DNA of 64,000 nt from Candidatus Rifleibacteriota bacterium (GTDB lineage: Bacteria; Muiribacteriota; Ozemobacteria; Ozemobacterales; Ozemobacteraceae): NCBI GenBank assembly GCA_015232575.1, contig JADFZL010000016.1, positions 118,481 through 182,480 of the forward strand, given 5' to 3'. This document shows positions 32,805 to 42,700 of this stretch, in pieces. Each line of letters opens with the position of its first letter. Position 1 is the stretch's first letter. Both the position numbers and the translations under genes were made by a program. Under the pieces are notes generated by a model, which saw only the letters and a list, made by a program, of their open reading frames with translations, was not told where the DNA came from and made no database searches.

Positions 32805-34334
32805 ATGGCGTTTAAGTATGAGATATTAAAACAGACTTACTTTGATTCTGTAACGTTAATGCTTATCAACACAGAAATAAAGAAATGTCCGGGTGTTGAT
32901 AATGCCGTTGTTGGTATGGGAACAGATTTCAATCTGCAGAGTATAAAAAGATTGAATCTGTGGCTTTCTGAATTTGATTCCATTACACCATCAGATCTTA
33001 TTATCTGCGTGTGCGGAAAAGATGAAAAAGCATTGCCGGAATACATTGAGAAAGCAAAAGGTCTTCTGAAGAAAAAAATAACCGGCTCAGGCGGCTCAGC
33101 ATTAAAATTTCCGACCTTGAGTTCTGCCATGAAAAGTTATCCGGATAGTAATATTGCTCTTATATCAGTGCCGGGCACTTTTGCTGCGAGAGAAGCAGAT
33201 AACGCGCTTGATAACGGTTTGCATGTAATGCTTTTTTCTGATAACGTAACTGTTGAGGACGAACTTCGCCTGAAACAGAAAGCCGTTTCAAAAGGATTGC
33301 TTGTGATGGGTCCTGATTGCGGAACAGCAATAATCAACAATATTCCGCTTGCTTTTGCTAACGTGGTCAGGAAAGGCAACATCGGACTTGTTGCAGCATC
33401 AGGAACCGGGTTACAGGAAGTAACGTGCGTTATAGACAAATTGGACTGCGGAATCAGCCAGGCAATAGGCGTCGGAGGGCGTGATCTTTCTGAAAAAATC
33501 GGTGGTCTGATGACAATCGCTTCTGTAAAAGCCCTTGCCGAAGATCCGGCTACGAATGTTATTGTACTCATTTCCAAACCGCCCGCTGAAAGCACACTTC
33601 CAAAACTGTTTTCTCAGTTGAAAGATGTCAAAAAACCAGTGGTAATATATTTCATCGGGGCTGATCCGTCTGCAATATCAAGCCAGGGATTTACACCCGC
33701 AGAAAATCTCGAAGATGCAGGCAAAAAAGCATGTGAGCTGGCTACTGGTAAAAAGTTTGCAGATCTGATAACAGATGAAAAAATTGCTTCCATGGCAGCA
33801 AAAGCTTCAATCAGCAAAGGTTATGTCCGCGCATTGTATTCGGGCGGAACGCTTTGCGATGAAGCACAGCGCTTTTTGATGCCAGTTCTCGGGGAAATCT
33901 CTTCAAACACTCCGGTAAAAGGCGTTAAGAAGTGCAATGATCTTTTTAAAAGCACCGGACACTGCGTAATTGACCTCGGCGATGACGATTATACAAGAGG
34001 AAAAGCTCATCCGATGATTGATCCGATGACACGCAAAGAGCGCATCATAAGTGAAACTGCCGACCCGGAAACTTCCCTTATTATATTGGATCTTGTAATG
34101 GGATGGGGTTCACACCCGGATATGGCATCTGAGCTTTCAGAAGCGATTACACTTGCCAGACATGAAACTAAGAGGAACCCGATTTTTGCAGTGACAATCT
34201 GTGGAACAGTCGGAGATCCTCAGAGTTACCAGAAACAATGGGAAACCATGGAAAAATGCGGTGCTTATGTTTTTCCGACAAACATTTCGATGTTGAAATT
34301 TGTCAGAAAAATACTCATGGAGGGCAGAAAATAA
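32805..34334 (+). CDS. fdrA: FdrA/AllF-like acyl-CoA synthetase-fold protein, lacking its C-terminal segment
   Basis: A 509-residue cytoplasmic protein. Residues about 110-200 form the CoA-binding-like part (ALISVPGTFAAREADNAL, MLFSDNVTVEDE, LLVMGPDCGT), followed by the ligase-like part (ASGTGLQEVTCVIDKL, GVGGRDLSEKIGG, KPPAEST, later HPMIDPMTRKERI). It matches E. coli FdrA closely by eye, but the E. coli protein has about 50 more residues at the C-terminus; the equivalent segment is here a separate small gene overlapping by one base. In E. coli FdrA (AllF) with AllG and AllH forms oxamate carbamoyltransferase of allantoin catabolism. Here an AllG-like gene follows, but AllH and carbamate kinase are absent, so the reaction may differ. 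Confidence 0.88.
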   Translation: MAFKYEILKQTYFDSVTLMLINTEIKKCPGVDNAVVGMGTDFNLQSIKRLNLWLSEFDSITPSDLIICVCGKDEKALPEYIEKAKGLLKKKITGSGGSALKFPTLSSAMKSYPDSNIALISVPGTFAAREADNALDNGLHVMLFSDNVTVEDELRLKQKAVSKGLLVMGPDCGTAIINNIPLAFANVVRKGNIGLVAASGTGLQEVTCVIDKLDCGISQAIGVGGRDLSEKIGGLMTIASVKALAEDPATNVIVLISKPPAESTLPKLFSQLKDVKKPVVIYFIGADPSAISSQGFTPAENLEDAGKKACELATGKKFADLITDEKIASMAAKASISKGYVRALYSGGTLCDEAQRFLMPVLGEISSNTPVKGVKKCNDLFKSTGHCVIDLGDDDYTRGKAHPMIDPMTRKERIISETADPETSLIILDLVMGWGSHPDMASELSEAITLARHETKRNPIFAVTICGTVGDPQSYQKQWETMEKCGAYVFPTNISMLKFVRKILMEGRK

Positions 34335-34531
34335 TGTCAGAAGCCACAAAAAAATTGTTTAACAGCACAGTTAAAGTTATTAATATTGGTTTGCCTTCAT
34401 TCGCCCAGGATCTGAAAAGCCAGGGTGTAGACAATGTAAATATTGACTGGCGGCCGCCTGCGGGTGGAAATGTGAGAACACTGTCTCTGCTTGATGCACT
34501 GAAACGATGGCAGTCCGAAGGAGAAAAATAG
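34334..34531 (+). CDS. Detached C-terminal segment of FdrA
   Basis: A 65-residue protein whose ATG overlaps the fdrA stop (TAATG). The core VKVINIGLPSFAQDLKS followed by WRPPAGGN matches what I recall of the last 50 residues of E. coli FdrA (VINIGLRSFALELQS, WSPVAGGN). It would therefore complete FdrA as a separate subunit. Its stop is one base before the ATG of the next gene, so fdrA, this gene and the DUF1116 gene form a tightly coupled unit. Confidence 0.8.
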   Translation: MSEATKKLFNSTVKVINIGLPSFAQDLKSQGVDNVNIDWRPPAGGNVRTLSLLDALKRWQSEGEK

Positions 34532-34532
34532 A

Positions 34533-35795
34533 ATGGCTAAAGTTAATATAGAAACTGCCAATATAGAAGCAATCAAAAGAATACAATCGGCACAGCCGGT
34601 ATTGACTGGAATCGGCATTGCTCAGGATGTTGTACCTGGAATGAGAAAAAATCTTATTCTTCATGCCGGTCCTCCGATAACCTGGCAGCGAATGTCAGGA
34701 CCCATGCGCGGCGCGGTGATGGGTGCTCTCATGTATGAGGGGTTGGCAAAAGATCCTGCTGATGCAGAAAAGGTTGCTGCATCTGGTGAAGTGAAATTCG
34801 AGCCCTGGCACGAACATTCTGGAGTGGGTCCCATGGCTGGTGTTGCAACATCAAGCATGCCGGTCTGGATCGTTGAAAATAAAACGCACGGAAACAAGGC
34901 ATATTGTACATTAAATGAGGGACTGGGTAAAGTTCTTCGTTTCGGAGCATTTTCGCCCGAAGTAATAACTCATCTGAAATGGATGGAAAATGTTCTTGCG
35001 CCGCTTTTAAAAGAAACACTTGCAAAAAAAGGTGATGTGAATCTGAAATCAATTATTGCGCAGGCGCTTCAGATGGGTGACGAGGTTCACAACAGAAATC
35101 GTGCCGGAACATCACTGCTTTTCAGAGAACTGGCACCTTGTATTATTGACACATCTTTTTCTGTTGCAGATAAGAAAAGGGTTCTGGAATTCATTAATTC
35201 GAACGATCACTTTTTCCTTAATCTCAGTATGCCTGCTGCGAAAGCCATTCTTGCCTCTGCTGAATGGATTTCCGGTTCAACCATTGTTACGACAATGGCG
35301 CGAAATGGTACAGACTTTGGAATAAGATTAAGCGGTCTGAAAGACAGATGGTTCACGGCTCCGGCGCTTAAGGTGTCTGGTCTTTATTTCCCGGGTTTTT
35401 CAGAAGAAGACGCGAATCCGGATATTGGCGATTCAGCAATTACTGAAACATGCGGACTCGGTGCCTTTTCGATGGCTTCTGCTCCGGCAATTGTGAAATT
35501 CGTTGGCGGAAAAGCCACTGATTCGATTGAATACACAAGGCGCATGTATGAAATTACGGAAACAGAATCTGATCATTTCCAGATTCCATCGCTTGATTTC
35601 AGAGGTTCACCAACCGGAATCAACCTGCTGAAAGTTTGTGAAACAGGCATTCTTCCTCAGATAAACACCGGAATTGCTCACAAGAACCCTGGCATCGGAC
35701 AAGTTGGAGCAGGTTTGGTAAATCCACCGGTAAAATGTTTCGAAGATGCTCTCGAAGCCTTCGTAGAAGCATATTGCCCGGAAAAATTTCTGTAA
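34533..35795 (+). CDS. ylbE: DUF1116 protein, YlbE/AllG-like
   Basis: A 420-residue soluble protein, the typical size for DUF1116. Conserved stretches include the N-terminal NIEAIKRIQSAQPVLTGI, HAGPPITWQRMSGPMRGA, FEPWHEHSGVGPMAGV, GDEVHNRNRAGTSLL, and ARNGTDFGIRLSGL near 270. Its E. coli counterpart AllG is a subunit of oxamate carbamoyltransferase. It is translationally coupled to the two fdrA pieces. After the stop comes a 236-base gap containing an ACGCAGAGTCGCAGAG string, then the cyclase-family gene. Confidence 0.9.
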   Translation: MAKVNIETANIEAIKRIQSAQPVLTGIGIAQDVVPGMRKNLILHAGPPITWQRMSGPMRGAVMGALMYEGLAKDPADAEKVAASGEVKFEPWHEHSGVGPMAGVATSSMPVWIVENKTHGNKAYCTLNEGLGKVLRFGAFSPEVITHLKWMENVLAPLLKETLAKKGDVNLKSIIAQALQMGDEVHNRNRAGTSLLFRELAPCIIDTSFSVADKKRVLEFINSNDHFFLNLSMPAAKAILASAEWISGSTIVTTMARNGTDFGIRLSGLKDRWFTAPALKVSGLYFPGFSEEDANPDIGDSAITETCGLGAFSMASAPAIVKFVGGKATDSIEYTRRMYEITETESDHFQIPSLDFRGSPTGINLLKVCETGILPQINTGIAHKNPGIGQVGAGLVNPPVKCFEDALEAFVEAYCPEKFL

Positions 35796-36031
35796 AAAAA
35801 GACATTGTAGTATTGTTACTGACGAAAAGATTGAACTCACGCAGAGTCGCAGAGACCTAGGGAAAAATTGAGAAAAGCTGAGAAAAATGGAGTTTGCATT
35901 TTTTTGCACCTGTGCATGTTTTTTATCTAATAGTTGTATCTGCTTGCTAATTCTGTGATAATGAAATCTTAGTAATACCTTAGTTGAATAGATATTAAGT
36001 AAATTGCATAAATAAATCAGGAGGAATGACA

Positions 36032-36826
36032 ATGGAAAAAGTTAAGATGTATGATTTGACTCAGCGTTTGAGTATTCACACTCCGCCATGGCCAAGCTAT
36101 ATGCCAATGCAGTTGCAGTATTTTAAGCGTCTTGCCGGTGCTCACATGGGGCAGGGTGCGAATGGAATGATTCTTAAAACCAGTATGCATGTTGGAACTC
36201 ACATTGATGGTGAAATTCATTTCGTCGGCAATGGTCGCACAATCGGAGATGTGCCATTGGAAGAATTCTGCGGCGAAGGCGTTGTAGTCGATATTTCCGA
36301 TGCAGTTGAAGATTATTCTCTTTATTCTCCGAAGATGTTCACCGATCGTGCTGAGATTAAAAAAGGCGATATTCTGATCATCAATACCGGCTATCACCGC
36401 TATTCCTGGGATCAGAAAGAATCTGACGAAGTCAGATACATGGTAAAGCATCCGGGCCCGAATCCTGAATTCCATGAATGGGCTACGAAAATGAAATTTA
36501 AATGGATTGGTGTTGATTGCGGTTCAGCAGATCATCCGATGAACACTATTCTCAGAACATGGCATCCAAGATTGTTCAACGAAGCAGAAGCCAAGTTGAA
36601 GAAAACCTACGGAAAAACCTGGGATGAAATGTTCCCTTATGAAGAATTCTATCAGGTAATGCATCTGAAGATGTTTCCAAAGGGAATCATTCATGCTGAA
36701 AACATTGGTGGCGAAATTGATCAGTTGAAGAACAAACGCACATGGATCGGCCTTTTCCCATGGCGGGCAATCGAGCTTGAATCCTGCATCAGCCGTATTG
36801 TTGCATTCGAGTTTGGAAAGCAGTAA
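36032..36826 (+). CDS. Cyclase-family metal-dependent hydrolase (kynurenine formamidase-like)
   Basis: A 264-residue protein. The start is placed at 36032 because AGGAGG is seven bases upstream; the ATG at 36026 is too close to that site. The family signature HVGTHID is at 53-59 and is followed by EIHF, giving the metal-binding histidines and aspartate of the PF04199 hydrolases (kynurenine formamidase, isatin hydrolase). GVDCGSADHPM near 165-176 and the late HAENIGGEID segment are also typical. Family members open cyclic amides or formamides; with FdrA/AllG-like neighbours, a carbamoyl or amide substrate is plausible but unproven. Confidence 0.88.
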   Translation: MEKVKMYDLTQRLSIHTPPWPSYMPMQLQYFKRLAGAHMGQGANGMILKTSMHVGTHIDGEIHFVGNGRTIGDVPLEEFCGEGVVVDISDAVEDYSLYSPKMFTDRAEIKKGDILIINTGYHRYSWDQKESDEVRYMVKHPGPNPEFHEWATKMKFKWIGVDCGSADHPMNTILRTWHPRLFNEAEAKLKKTYGKTWDEMFPYEEFYQVMHLKMFPKGIIHAENIGGEIDQLKNKRTWIGLFPWRAIELESCISRIVAFEFGKQ

Positions 36827-37032
36827 CAACGAAAGGACAGGATCTTTGTCCGCAGATTACGCAGATTTTATAGAGTCAAGATTTAAGATTATATTAGATT
36901 CGAGGTTTTGCATGAATTAATTGGGTGCATTCCCGAAAATAGGTTGTTGTATAGATAAAATCAATAACGACATCAGGTAATAGTCTTTTTTGTAGATTTT
37001 CAAGAAAATAAGCAAGAGAAAAGGAAAAAAAC

Positions 37033-37794
37033 ATGGCTTCGGATATTGAAAAAATCCTGCGCCCGGTAGACAATCCGGCACCAGATTTTCCGGCTAAGTT
37101 CATGACGCTGTCCAGCGGTGAAAAACTTGTAATTCGACAAATTACCAGGGAAGAAATTCCAATGCTTCTTCCTCACGTCGAACCATTGCTGCACGTGGAT
37201 CGTGATTATTATGACATCGTTGCGGCGCGTGTTTATGCTGAACTTCTCGGCTACTACAGACACAGAGTCCAGGATGAATACGTTCTGATTGCACAGATAA
37301 ACGGTGAGCTTGTTGCAATAGTTAATGGAAGACGCCTGAATCCTGAAATTGGAATGTCATATCATACTCTTTCCCTTAGAAGAGGTCTGCGCGTTGGTGC
37401 TCATGCCTTTGCTGCAAAAATGGAGTATCATTTCGATATTATGAACCAGAAGGAAGTTCTTATTGTTGCAGAGTCTCCAAACGGCTTCAGACGCTGGATG
37501 ATCGAATACCAGCTTGAAAAACGCTTTAACATAGCTCACGAATTGGGTGGGGTTCCCTCATGGAGCTTGACAAGGCAGTTGTATGAGAAGGCGAAAGGCA
37601 GTCTCATCGTTGGCGCAAGACCGGTTCCGGATGAACTGTTGAAGAAGGCAATGGATGAGATTCTTCCACCGAAGGATCCGCCACGTCCTCCGAAGGATTT
37701 ATTTGCATCAAAACGCTCAAAATGCGATGCAACTATGCCCGCCGGATCACTTTCTTCTCACTGCTGCTGTGAAGGAGGCAAGAACAATGCGTGA
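37033..37794 (+). CDS. Putative GNAT-like N-acetyltransferase with cysteine-rich tail
   Basis: A 253-residue cytoplasmic protein. The order of predicted strands and helices (LVIRQITREEIPMLLPHV, then YVLIAQINGELVAIVNG, a VGAHAFAAKMEYHFD helix, and KEVLIVAESPNGFRRWMIE) suggests a GNAT-type fold, though the pyrophosphate-binding loop is not canonical. The C-terminus has a proline-rich stretch (PPKDPPRPPKD) and a CCC cluster. Its last codons overlap the start of the thiolase-like gene by 8 bases, so it belongs to the same unit. The assignment is tentative; it may be a novel family. Confidence 0.5.
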   Translation: MASDIEKILRPVDNPAPDFPAKFMTLSSGEKLVIRQITREEIPMLLPHVEPLLHVDRDYYDIVAARVYAELLGYYRHRVQDEYVLIAQINGELVAIVNGRRLNPEIGMSYHTLSLRRGLRVGAHAFAAKMEYHFDIMNQKEVLIVAESPNGFRRWMIEYQLEKRFNIAHELGGVPSWSLTRQLYEKAKGSLIVGARPVPDELLKKAMDEILPPKDPPRPPKDLFASKRSKCDATMPAGSLSSHCCCEGGKNNA

Positions 37795-38962
37795 CGTTTA
37801 TGTTATCGGAATTGGAATTACCTCTTTCTCGCGGCTTGAGTATCCGCTCGTTGAAATAGCTGCTTATCCTTCAGTTATGGCAATGAAAGATGCCGGAATA
37901 AGCAAAATTGATCATCTTTACGTTGCCAACATGGGTGCAGCAAGAGCGAATCGCCAGACCGGACTTGCGTCGGCACTGATTGACCATCTAAGTCTTACTC
38001 CGGCGGGTGCCGAAACGATTGAAAATGGTCCGGCGTCAGGTGCATCCGCTATAAAAACCGGATTCATGGCAGTTGCTTCCGGAATGTATGAGACGGTAAT
38101 GGTAACTGGTGCTGAAAGAATGCGCGAAGCTGATAATCTTGAAGCCACCGATCTTGTTGCATCGCTTTCTCACCCTTATGCAGAAGCAATATATGGTGCG
38201 ACTCTTCCGGGTTTTGCCGGAATGTTTACGCGATTGTATATGGAAAAATATGGTGTTACTCCACGACATCTGGCTATGGTGGCAGTGAAAAATCATGAAA
38301 ATGCCATGCATAATCCTTTTGCTCATCTTCATGAAAGAATCACTCTTGAAGGAATTCTTGATTCAGCAGATGCTTTGACAAACAATCCGTATGTAGCTGA
38401 CCCGTTGAGATTCTACGATCTCTGCCCCGTTTCCGATGGAGGAGCATGCCTTATTCTTGCTTCGGCAGAAGTTGCAAAAAAGCTTGGGAAACCGCTTATC
38501 CGGATTGCGGGCGTTGGACAATCTACTGACAGCCATTGTGTACATGATCGTGTAGATCCGACAGATCTTCTTTCTGTAAGGCGCTCTGCAGAGCAGGCTT
38601 TTAAAATGGCTCAGGTTAAGCCTTCAGATGTGAGCGTTGCCGAACTTCATGATGCTTTCACAATTCTTGAAATAGTTGAAAGTGAAGAAGTCGGATTCTT
38701 CAAAAAAGGTGAAGGTCACATTGCGCTTGAGCAGGGGCTGACAAAACTTGGTGGAAAGATTCCAATAAACACTTCCGGCGGGCTCAAAGCAAAAGGCCAT
38801 CCTGTCGGAGCAACAGGTGTTGGACAGGCTCACGAAATAGTAACTCAGCTTCGTGGCGATGCGGGAAAACGACAGGTTGCAGATGCAAAAATCGGATTTA
38901 CCTGTAACTTTGGCGGCTTCGGAAACAACGTTGTTTCGCTCGTATTCAAAAGGGAGGAATGA
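37787..38962 (+). CDS. Thiolase-fold protein (SCP2-thiolase type) lacking the nucleophilic cysteine
   Basis: A 391-residue protein with GAAGGAGG before the ATG. The fold is clear: N-terminal VYVIGIGITSFSR, TGAERMREAD, HDAFT near 285 and NTSGGLKAKGHPVGATG near 345, a thiolase C-terminal signature with the catalytic histidine. The loop that normally carries the active cysteine (A-C-A-S-G) reads NGPASGAS, with proline at position 82, so classical thiolysis is not expected. Thiolase homologues paired with DUF35 proteins, such as the Ltp2 aldolases, work as retro-aldolases; such a C-C cleavage of a CoA thioester is a reasonable guess. The next gene encodes that DUF35 partner. Confidence 0.88.
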   Translation: MRDVYVIGIGITSFSRLEYPLVEIAAYPSVMAMKDAGISKIDHLYVANMGAARANRQTGLASALIDHLSLTPAGAETIENGPASGASAIKTGFMAVASGMYETVMVTGAERMREADNLEATDLVASLSHPYAEAIYGATLPGFAGMFTRLYMEKYGVTPRHLAMVAVKNHENAMHNPFAHLHERITLEGILDSADALTNNPYVADPLRFYDLCPVSDGGACLILASAEVAKKLGKPLIRIAGVGQSTDSHCVHDRVDPTDLLSVRRSAEQAFKMAQVKPSDVSVAELHDAFTILEIVESEEVGFFKKGEGHIALEQGLTKLGGKIPINTSGGLKAKGHPVGATGVGQAHEIVTQLRGDAGKRQVADAKIGFTCNFGGFGNNVVSLVFKREE

Positions 38963-38964
38963 AA

Positions 38965-39330
38965 ATGGAAAAAATTATTCCCGGCTATAAATGCGAAAGT
39001 TGCGGAACTATACATTACCCGAATCGTGCAAGATGCAAAAAATGCGGACATGACGTTTTCCAGCCAGTTGCACTGCCTCTTGATGGAAAGCTTCTGACTT
39101 TCACCAGTATTCATAATCTTCCGGCCGATTTTGAAATTACCCACATAAACCTCGGGATTGTTGAACTGGAGAATGGTGTGCGTGTAACGGGCCAGCTAAA
39201 AACCGATGAAATGCACATCGGAATGCCAGTAAGAGGAAAAGTGGAAGTTGTAAGACAATCTGATTATCGAAAATATCACGGATGGACGTTTTATCCGATC
39301 GAAATGCGTGATGATACAATGAAGGAATAA
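38965..39330 (+). CDS. Zn-ribbon/OB-fold (DUF35) acyl-CoA-binding partner protein
   Basis: A 121-residue protein. The ATG at 38965 has GGGAGG seven bases upstream; an ATG at 38959 overlaps the thiolase stop and is less well spaced. A rubredoxin-like zinc ribbon at about 8-26 has C-x2-C (CESCG) and C-x2-C (CKKCG), followed by an OB fold (LLTFTSIHNLP, LGIVELENGVRVTGQL). DUF35 proteins bind acyl-CoA substrates and form complexes with thiolase-fold enzymes in archaeal HMG-CoA synthesis and steroid side-chain cleavage. It is the last gene of the cluster; a terminator follows. Confidence 0.92.
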   Translation: MEKIIPGYKCESCGTIHYPNRARCKKCGHDVFQPVALPLDGKLLTFTSIHNLPADFEITHINLGIVELENGVRVTGQLKTDEMHIGMPVRGKVEVVRQSDYRKYHGWTFYPIEMRDDTMKE

Positions 39331-39354
39331 TTTCATTTGTTAGTACAAGACTCT

Positions 39355-39397
39355 TGCCCTCTCGTGCGGTGATGCCGTTGAGAGGGCATGTTAGTTT
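39355..39397 (+). terminator. Terminator at the end of the fdrA-thiolase cluster
   Basis: TGCCCTCTC and GAGAGGGCA form a 9-bp stem with a 16-base loop, followed by TGTTAGTTTTAG. The stem sequence is similar to that of the terminator at 3416. Confidence 0.75.
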
Positions 39398-39734
39398 TAG
39401 AAAAGCTTGGTGTGTTTGTAATTATTAACACCATTCATAAAATAAACGTAGGTATTCTAAACGATTGTACATGAAACCAGTTTGTGAAATCTTCAAATCG
39501 GAGAAATATATGTTCATAGAGAGGCACAACAAAACCAAGTATTGGGTATTTCGACAGAAAATGTATGATTGTATTAGAGGCAGTATTTGTTTTGTGATTA
39601 TGGTATTGAAGGGGGATATGGCAAAGGATATCGCAGCAAAACTTGATTATTGCGTATTCCGGAATTATTGACCGGTCGTTCCGGTAAAACGGACACCGTT
39701 CTGGAGCGCCAAGAAATCTTCTGCCGAGAACCCA
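39398..39734. other. Intergenic region, nothing convincing
   Basis: About 340 bases between the terminator and the end of sbcC. A 68-codon plus-strand frame at 39465-39671 lacks a ribosome site and has an implausible composition. No RNA gene or repeat family is recognised. Confidence 0.4.
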
Positions 39735-42700
39735 TCATTGTTTTTTGTGCGAGCAGCCGGGGCCAGATACTGTGCTTCGGCCTCCTGTTTTAGGAATAAT
39801 TTGAATTTGTGTGCTGATGCGTTCTTTGAGCGCCGAGACATGTGAGATAATACCGATTAGTTTTCCCTCCTGTCTCAGGCTGGCGAGCGTGGCAAGGGCT
39901 GTTTCAAGAGCTTCTTCATCAAGAGTTCCAAAACCTTCATCAAGAAAAAGCGAATCGACTCGGACATTTCTGCTCGCCATCTGCGAAAGTCCGAGAGCAA
40001 GCGAAAGGCTTACAATGAAGCTCTCACCACCCGAGAGGTTCTTGGTCGAACGAATTTCTCCGGTCTGATAGTTGTCTATTACATTGAGTTCAAGCGGCTG
40101 ACTTGTGTCTCTGATGAGAAGATAACGATCTGACAATTTTTGGAGTTGCCTGTTAGCATGATTGACCATCATTTCAAAAGTTAATCCCTGAACAAAATTT
40201 CGAAATTTCTTGCCGTCCGCTGATCCGATAAGTTCGTGCAAAGTATCCCAACGAGTGCATTCACGCTTCTGACATTCGATTGCGGCGACACGTTCTCTTT
40301 GTTTAATTCGGAGATTTTCATCATCAGACAATTTTTGCCTTATTCCGCCTGCTTCATGCTGAAGATCTCTGAGGCTGACTGCCAAAGCGTTGAGCTCCTG
40401 TAAAATGCTTTCAAGAGACTGCTGGGTAATATTCTTCTCATTTTCGGAATTTAACAGCGATGATTTATCTCTGATAGCGGAAGACAACTCGGTTTCTTCC
40501 CGCACAAGGCTTTCAGCTTTCTGTACAAGTGTTTTCCGCTCGTTTTCAGGAAGACAGGCAGAAAGATAGCTTAATTCGTCAGCGAAGCTTTTTGTTGCAA
40601 GATTTGAAGAAAAATTCATTTCGGAATCATTGAGCAGATTGGTTCGGACAAAAACAGTTTTCTCAAGTTCCTCAGTCTTTATATTAAGTTTTTCCATTTC
40701 CTTTGTAGCTGTGTCAAGTTTTGAGCGAACTTCATCCAACTTCTTTTCGGCTTCTGTAATAGCTTCTGACAGGTTTGTTTCTACGGCATCAGGGTTTTTG
40801 TCTCCGAAAATCTTTTGACGTTCAGATTGCAGTGATTCTTTCTCTCGAATAAGAAGCTGAAGACTTTCATGCAGGTTCTTCAATTCGAGTTCAAGTTTCG
40901 TTGCCTGCTCTGAATTATGGCTTATTGTAAGCTGTATGCCTGAAATATTCTTGTCGCTGTCAGTTTTCTGTTTTTGAAGGAGTTGCCACTGATCGCGTCT
41001 TTCAGTAAGCTTTTTAAGAATTCCATTGAGTGAATTCAGAGGCAGGGATGTGATTTTATATCGTGAAACATCAGCAAGTGCGTCAGCAAGAGCATTTTCA
41101 GCCTGAACAGTAACCTGCTTAACTTCTTCTTTGATTCTCACAGTGTCATGTTCAAGAATGCCTTTTTTATTTGACAAAGTCTGAATATCGCGTTCACACA
41201 GTGCAAGTTCATCTCTGCATTTTTCGAGAGAAATTCGCATTGAAGATAATGACTTTTCAATTGCTTCAAGTGATTGTACATCCGAAAAGAGCTTCTGGTA
41301 TTTCTCTTCGTTTTCATCTTTTAATTTCAGGAGAGTATCGCTAAAATCTTTTTCTGAAGCAGACATTGAGGAAATTGCCAAGTCCTCTGTAATGGACAGT
41401 GCTTTCAAAGCTTCTGAGATGCGCTTGTTTTCAGCTGTGATTGATTTTGAATTGTTTTTTATTGCGGCTTCATTCTGTTCAATATCTTTTTTGATTTCGA
41501 CTTCCCTGATATTCAGCTTGGAAAGAAGCTTTCCAGCGTCTTTCAGCTCAGCTTTTTTTAATTTTAGTTCATTTCTTTTTTCATCTGAAACGGCAATATT
41601 TTCGAGTGCGTAAGGATGCTCTTTTGAACCACAAAGTGGGCATGGATCGCCATTGTGGAGGTTAGCCCGGTATTCTTCGAGAGTTTGAATTTTTTCGGCG
41701 AATGCAATTTCATTTTCAAGAAGCGGAATACTTTTTTCAAGGGCATCTGAAGCCGAAGTTTGTTCCTGTATCTGTTTAACCGTATTATTGGATTCAGCAA
41801 TAAGTTTCAGTTTGTTTTTTTCGAGTTCGTTTGTCTGATGCTGTAATTCTCTAATTGTATTCAGTGATTCAGGAAGTTTCTCAAATAATGCTTTTCTCTC
41901 TTTTGCCTCTGCCAGTAAAATACGCAAATCGGCAATTTCTCTGTTTGCGAGTCTAGCATTATGACCTTCCTGAAGCTGATTTAAGATGTTCATGTTATTT
42001 TCAAACCCAGCTTTTGCTTTTTCAAGTGCTTTACAATGTTTGTTCCAGATTGTTTCAGTTTCTATTTTCAGTGTTTCGGCGGCTTGAAGTTCTTTGATTT
42101 TAGAATCTTTTTTTTCGGACAATTCACGCAGAGAAGAGAATCTATTTTTTATTGTACCAAGATTTTCAATAAGCTTTTCGTCTTCAGAGTTTTCCGCAAG
42201 CACTTTCAGAATTTTTTCAAGTCCTGTTAGTTGTCTCTCAAGCTCTTTTCTGTCGTCATCAAGTTTTTTCAGGATATCGGCTGATTTTTTTTCAGCATCT
42301 GCAAGGAAGCCTCTGGCGGTTTTTATCGGGCCATTTTTCTCATTAATTCTAAAATCTAATTCGCGGATTTTCTTCAGTACGGGAAGTGCCTCTTTTTGTT
42401 CTGATTTCTTTTTATCAAGGTTTTCAACAGCTGGTTTCACTGCTTCATTGAGAGTTTTCAGCTCAGATTCCAGTACAGGAATCGTCTGGCGATAATCTTT
42501 CAGATTTTTAACATCGAAAGCCTGAGCTCGTCTTAATGCAGTAAGTTCTGCATGACAGCCCGAGAGCTCCAGCGCCTGTCTGGCACGTTCAAGGCGTGAA
42601 AGTTCGGGTTTAAAAGCTTCCTGGCGAATCAGCAGATTCTGATGCTTATCATTGAGTAGATTCAAGTCTTTCTGAAGAAGAGCTATTCCATTCAGCCATG

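Noticed and set aside
39465..39671. A 68-codon plus-strand frame after the DUF35 gene
   Set aside because: No ribosome site, unlikely amino acid composition, and no similarity to anything I recognise.
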